Below are positions 6,213 to 6,630 of a DNA stretch of 6,630 bases, piece after piece. Under the pieces are notes generated by a model. That model saw only the letters and a program-made list of their open reading frames with translations. It did no database searches and was not told the origin of the DNA. The translations under genes and the position numbers were made by a program. This DNA comes from an uncultured Flavobacteriales bacterium (GTDB taxonomy: Bacteria; Bacteroidota; Bacteroidia; Flavobacteriales; Crocinitomicaceae). The stretch's first letter is position 1. Every line of letters begins with the position of its first letter. The stretch is taken from positions 1-6,630 of the forward strand of contig CAMLET010000187.1 in the NCBI GenBank assembly GCA_946479125.1, in the 5' to 3' direction.

Positions 6213-6298
6213 ACACGAATAACCGAATTGACCATTTCGAAGGTTCTTCAATTTATTATTCGTTGAGTTTTCGGAAGAATTCGTCACTCAAAAATTCG

Positions 6299-6306
6299 TA
6301 TTCTTG
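6299..6306 (+). promoter_or_regulatory. Weak -7-like box before polA
   Basis: TATTCTTG matches the Bacteroidota -7 consensus TAnnTTTG at five of its six fixed positions. It lies 22 bases before the polA ATG, implying a very short leader. The nearest good upstream TTG (6263-6265) is too far away for a standard -33. It is the best candidate on this strand in the 170-base divergent intergenic region, which otherwise shows no clear signal. Confidence 0.22.
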
Positions 6307-6328
6307 TACTTCTTAAAAACAGAGCATT

Positions 6329-6630
6329 ATGTTAAGCCAGGAATCTGATAAAAAACTTTTTCTTTTAGATGCATTCGCATTGATTTACCGTGCATATTTT
6401 GCATTTGCAAAGAATCCGCGTGTCAACTCAAAAGGTCAAAATACAAGTGCAGCTTTTGGTTTTACAAACGTGTTGATTGATATCATTAACAAAGAGAAGC
6501 CAACACATATTGCGGTTGTTTTTGATGCTCCTGGTGGTGCAACGAACAGAACGGCAGATTTTGCGGCTTACAAAGCACATCGAGAGGAAATGCCGGAAGA
6601 TATTCGTTCCATGATTCAACCAATCAAAGA
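6329..6630 (+). CDS. polA: DNA polymerase I, N-terminal part (5'-3' exonuclease/flap endonuclease domain), cut by window end
   Basis: PolA removes RNA primers and fills gaps during lagging-strand synthesis and excision repair. The visible 100 residues are the beginning of the 5'-3' exonuclease (FEN-like) domain. KKLFLLDAFALIYRAYFAF (8-26) carries the first metal-binding Asp (Asp14) and the conserved YRAY. AAFGFTNVL (41-49) corresponds to the AxxGxxNxL segment. KPTHIAVVFDAPGG (57-70) carries Asp66, and YKAHREEMPEDIR (81-93) is the conserved YKxHRxxMPxDxR. The frame is closed by a TAA at 6314-6316, and ATG 6329 is the first start after it, matching the usual PolA N-terminus. The gene continues past base 6630, so the 3'-5' exonuclease and polymerase domains are not visible. 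It is divergent from the acyltransferase operon and likely unrelated in function. Confidence 0.95.
   Translation, partial: MLSQESDKKLFLLDAFALIYRAYFAFAKNPRVNSKGQNTSAAFGFTNVLIDIINKEKPTHIAVVFDAPGGATNRTADFAAYKAHREEMPEDIRSMIQPIK

Noticed and set aside
5959..6216. 85-residue minus-strand open frame overlapping the MBOAT start
   Set aside because: It is in another frame over the same strand as the MBOAT N-terminus. The MBOAT frame has the family's characteristic start and motifs, while this one has none.
6428..6619. 63-residue minus-strand open frame at the right edge
   Set aside because: It is antisense to the conserved polA exonuclease domain and has no independent support.
1..6630. CRISPR array, tRNA, rRNA, insertion sequence ends or prophage att sites
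   Set aside because: I found no regularly spaced repeats, no cloverleaf-like tRNA, no transposase-like frame and no duplicated flanks.

Overview
The window looks like chromosomal DNA from a member of the Bacteroidota, most likely a flavobacterium-like lineage. This rests on the A+T-rich composition, the lack of a convincing Shine-Dalgarno sequence before any gene, one upstream box matching the Bacteroidota -7 consensus TAnnTTTG, and the character of the proteins. The genus cannot be named from the sequence alone.

Layout from left to right. Positions 1-132 hold the last 43 codons of an unrecognised gene. A 72-base gap with two inverted repeats follows, and the second ends exactly at the start codon of a 355-residue Fic-family protein with an N-terminal Cro/C1-type helix-turn-helix (205-1272). 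That gene is closed by a 14-bp-stem terminator (1274-1327). Next is a small lipoprotein with an NlpE-type PCADC motif (1421-1900), preceded by a 7-bp palindrome. From the other side, and converging on this lipoprotein, runs a three-gene minus-strand operon in the order: MBOAT membrane acyltransferase of the AlgI type (6158-4755), membrane-anchored DHHW/AlgJ-X-like protein (4755-3355), and secreted SGNH hydrolase with a C-terminal LysM domain (3358-1916). The genes overlap by 1 and 4 bases (TAATG and ATGA), so they are almost certainly co-transcribed and translationally coupled. At the right edge, divergent from the operon, the first 100 codons of DNA polymerase I (polA) begin at 6329.

The operon is the functional centre of the window. 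By analogy with alginate, cellulose and peptidoglycan O-acetylation systems, the MBOAT protein would move acetyl (or another acyl) groups across the inner membrane. The DHHW and SGNH proteins would then place or remove them on an envelope glycan. The LysM domain points to peptidoglycan, or another GlcNAc-containing polymer, as the place of action; the substrate itself is inferred. The Fic gene appears to be an independent unit, with its own terminator and a probable operator for self-regulation. The lipoprotein gene lacks a terminator before it meets the operon. A strong terminator-like hairpin for its strand lies about 150 bases further on, inside the linker-coding part of the SGNH-LysM gene.

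No tRNA, rRNA, CRISPR array, insertion sequence or riboswitch was seen. No stretch of more than 300 bases lacks a gene.
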